Shown here one piece after another: positions 62,917-64,000 of a DNA stretch of 64,000 nucleotides. Each line of letters begins with the position of its first letter. Position 1 is the first letter of the stretch. The stretch is from positions 1-64,000 of the forward strand of contig JAHYJE010000015.1 of assembly GCA_019429105.1 (NCBI GenBank). Reading direction: 5' to 3'. Below the pieces are notes generated by a model. That model was given only the letters and a program-made list of their open reading frames with translations. It did not search any database and was not told where the DNA came from. The translations under genes were made by a program, and so were the position numbers. Source of the DNA: Syntrophobacterales bacterium. Lineage in GTDB: Bacteria > Desulfobacterota > Syntrophia > Syntrophales > UBA5619.

Positions 62917-63090
62917 TGCTTTTCACTCTTTATATCAACAGATTATTAATGATATAAAGTAAATAAAAATAAGCTATTAATATGTTTATCAACAGTTTTA
63001 ACAAGACCTATTACTATTACTATATTTCTTTATAAAAAAGTATCTTAAAACATATTAATTATAAAAAAATGAAAGGATGAAATAGAGAAA
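62917..63090. promoter_or_regulatory. A+T-rich dnaA-dnaN gap, candidate origin element
   Basis: Very A+T-rich. Contains CTTTATATC (62928-62936) and GATATAAAG (62951-62959), a perfect 9-bp dyad, TTATCAACA (62986-62994, one mismatch to the DnaA box) and long A/T runs that could unwind. dnaN's ribosome-binding region is at its right edge. May be part of oriC or simply the dnaA terminator and dnaN promoter. Confidence 0.45.
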
Positions 63091-64000
63091 ATGGAATTTA
63101 ATATCAAAAGAGATATATTTCTGTCCGGGATTCAAAAGACCTTGGGAATCGTAGAAAAAAAAACAACCATGCCAATATTGAATAATCTTTTACTGCGAGC
63201 CATCCCCAACCGGATAAAAATAATGGCAACCGATATGGAGATAGGTTTGGTCTCGAACTATGAAACAGAGGTAATCAAAGAGGGTGAAATAACGGTTTCC
63301 GCAAGAAAGCTCTATGAAATGGTACGAGAGATACAGGGAGAAAATATCCATGTTGTAAAAAATGAAAAAAATGTAGTTATAATTACCTGTAATAAAGCTA
63401 TTTATAGAATACTGGGCCTTCCCGCGGATGATTATCCCGTTATTGAAGAAAAGGATGATTGGAAATTTTATAAATTGCCGGGAAGCATTCTTAAATATTT
63501 AATGAGAAAAACATATTTTGCGATCTCCAACGATGAAATGCGTAAGAATCTGACCGGTGTTTTATTGGAAACTGAAAAAAAGGACGCCTCTTTCTTAATA
63601 CGTATGGTTTCAACTGACAGCCACCGCCTGTCGTTTGCCGCAGCCGAGATAAAGAGCGATGATTTTCTTATAACAGCCGACTATAAAAACATTATTATCC
63701 CTAAAAAGGGCGTGGGAGAGATAACGCGTCTTTTGGATGAAAACGAAGCGGAATACATCGATCTTTGCGTCAATAATGGTTTATTAATAGTTAAAACAGA
63801 TAAAACAATCCTGAAGGCAGGTCTTATTGATGGAGATTACCCTGATTATAAAAGGGTTATCCCTGCAAATAGAGGAGTAATAATAAAAATTGAACGAGAT
63901 AAATTGCTTCATGCTGTCCGCAGAATGTGTGTTGTGTCATCTGAAAAATATAACGGCGTGATAATGACTATATCAAAGGGAAGAGTTTATTTTAATTCCA
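63091..64000 (+). CDS. dnaN: DNA polymerase III beta subunit, partial
   Basis: The first 303 codons are in the window; the gene runs off the right edge. ATG 63091 gives MEFNIKRDIFLSGIQKTLG and later MPILNNLLLRA, MVSTDSHRLSFA and GLIDGDYPDYKRVIP, all typical of the sliding clamp's three domains. Encircles DNA and tethers the polymerase. The dnaA-dnaN order supports an origin-proximal location. Confidence 0.94.
   Translation, partial: MEFNIKRDIFLSGIQKTLGIVEKKTTMPILNNLLLRAIPNRIKIMATDMEIGLVSNYETEVIKEGEITVSARKLYEMVREIQGENIHVVKNEKNVVIITCNKAIYRILGLPADDYPVIEEKDDWKFYKLPGSILKYLMRKTYFAISNDEMRKNLTGVLLETEKKDASFLIRMVSTDSHRLSFAAAEIKSDDFLITADYKNIIIPKKGVGEITRLLDENEAEYIDLCVNNGLLIVKTDKTILKAGLIDGDYPDYKRVIPANRGVIIKIERDKLLHAVRRMCVVSSEKYNGVIMTISKGRVYFNS

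Overview
The window looks like chromosomal DNA of a strictly anaerobic, probably syntrophic deltaproteobacterium (Syntrophales/Desulfobacterota type). This is an inference from gene content: a tungsten-type aldehyde:ferredoxin oxidoreductase with its Fe-S partner, tungstate and nickel uptake, acyl-CoA dehydrogenase and acyl-CoA ligases mixed with a branched-chain-type ABC transporter, a selenocysteine-encoding reading frame, and a SynChlorMet-like radical SAM peptide cassette. No rRNA, tRNA or CRISPR array was seen.

Layout. 1-7.1 kb is mobile and defence DNA: a remnant of one transposase at the left edge, a three-gene insertion element (zinc-ribbon protein, DDE transposase, AAA ATPase) plus a 59-residue ORF, then a type III restriction subunit that has lost its 5' half, beside an intact Mod methyltransferase. 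7.3-17.9 kb is metal and cofactor supply: a flavodoxin, tungstate transporter tupABC (+), and on the minus strand nikR, nikMN-nikQ-nikO (nickel) followed by bioY-bioM-bioN (biotin), an Fe-S flavoprotein and small proteins. 18-28.3 kb is central carbon metabolism and transport: transketolase, glucose-6-phosphate isomerase, a TRAP transporter, thioredoxin, chromate transporter, pyruvate kinase.

28.4-37.2 kb is accessory: an ArsC-like gene whose catalytic cysteine codon is TGA followed by a SECIS-like hairpin, a DJ-1/PfpI protein, a nuclease-like orphan, a transglutaminase-like protein, a damaged amtB-glnB pair (half an AmtB, and a P-II gene needing a one-base frameshift), a dynamin-like GTPase, a Zn-alcohol dehydrogenase and an LsrF-like aldolase. 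37.2-47.6 kb is an acyl-CoA unit: acyl-CoA dehydrogenase (-) divergent from livH-livM-livK-ligase-livG-livF-ligase (+).

47.6-54.4 kb is the most interesting part: two radical SAM/SPASM enzymes and a PqqD-like protein in one minus-strand operon; an HprK-like kinase, a degenerate HD-GYP protein and a second PqqD-like protein in another; and between them on the plus strand a low-molecular-weight phosphatase, a third PqqD-like protein with a Tat-like signal, and a 121-residue peptide with nine CxxG repeats at 10/11-residue spacing, a good candidate for the modified peptide.

54.7-57.5 kb encodes the tungsten aldehyde oxidoreductase operon, closed by a strong hairpin terminator. 57.7 kb to the end is visibly richer in A+T and is the replication-origin region: a PAS-like orphan, an ExeA-like ATPase, rsmG-parA-parB, dnaA and a partial dnaN with DnaA-box-like sequences around dnaA.
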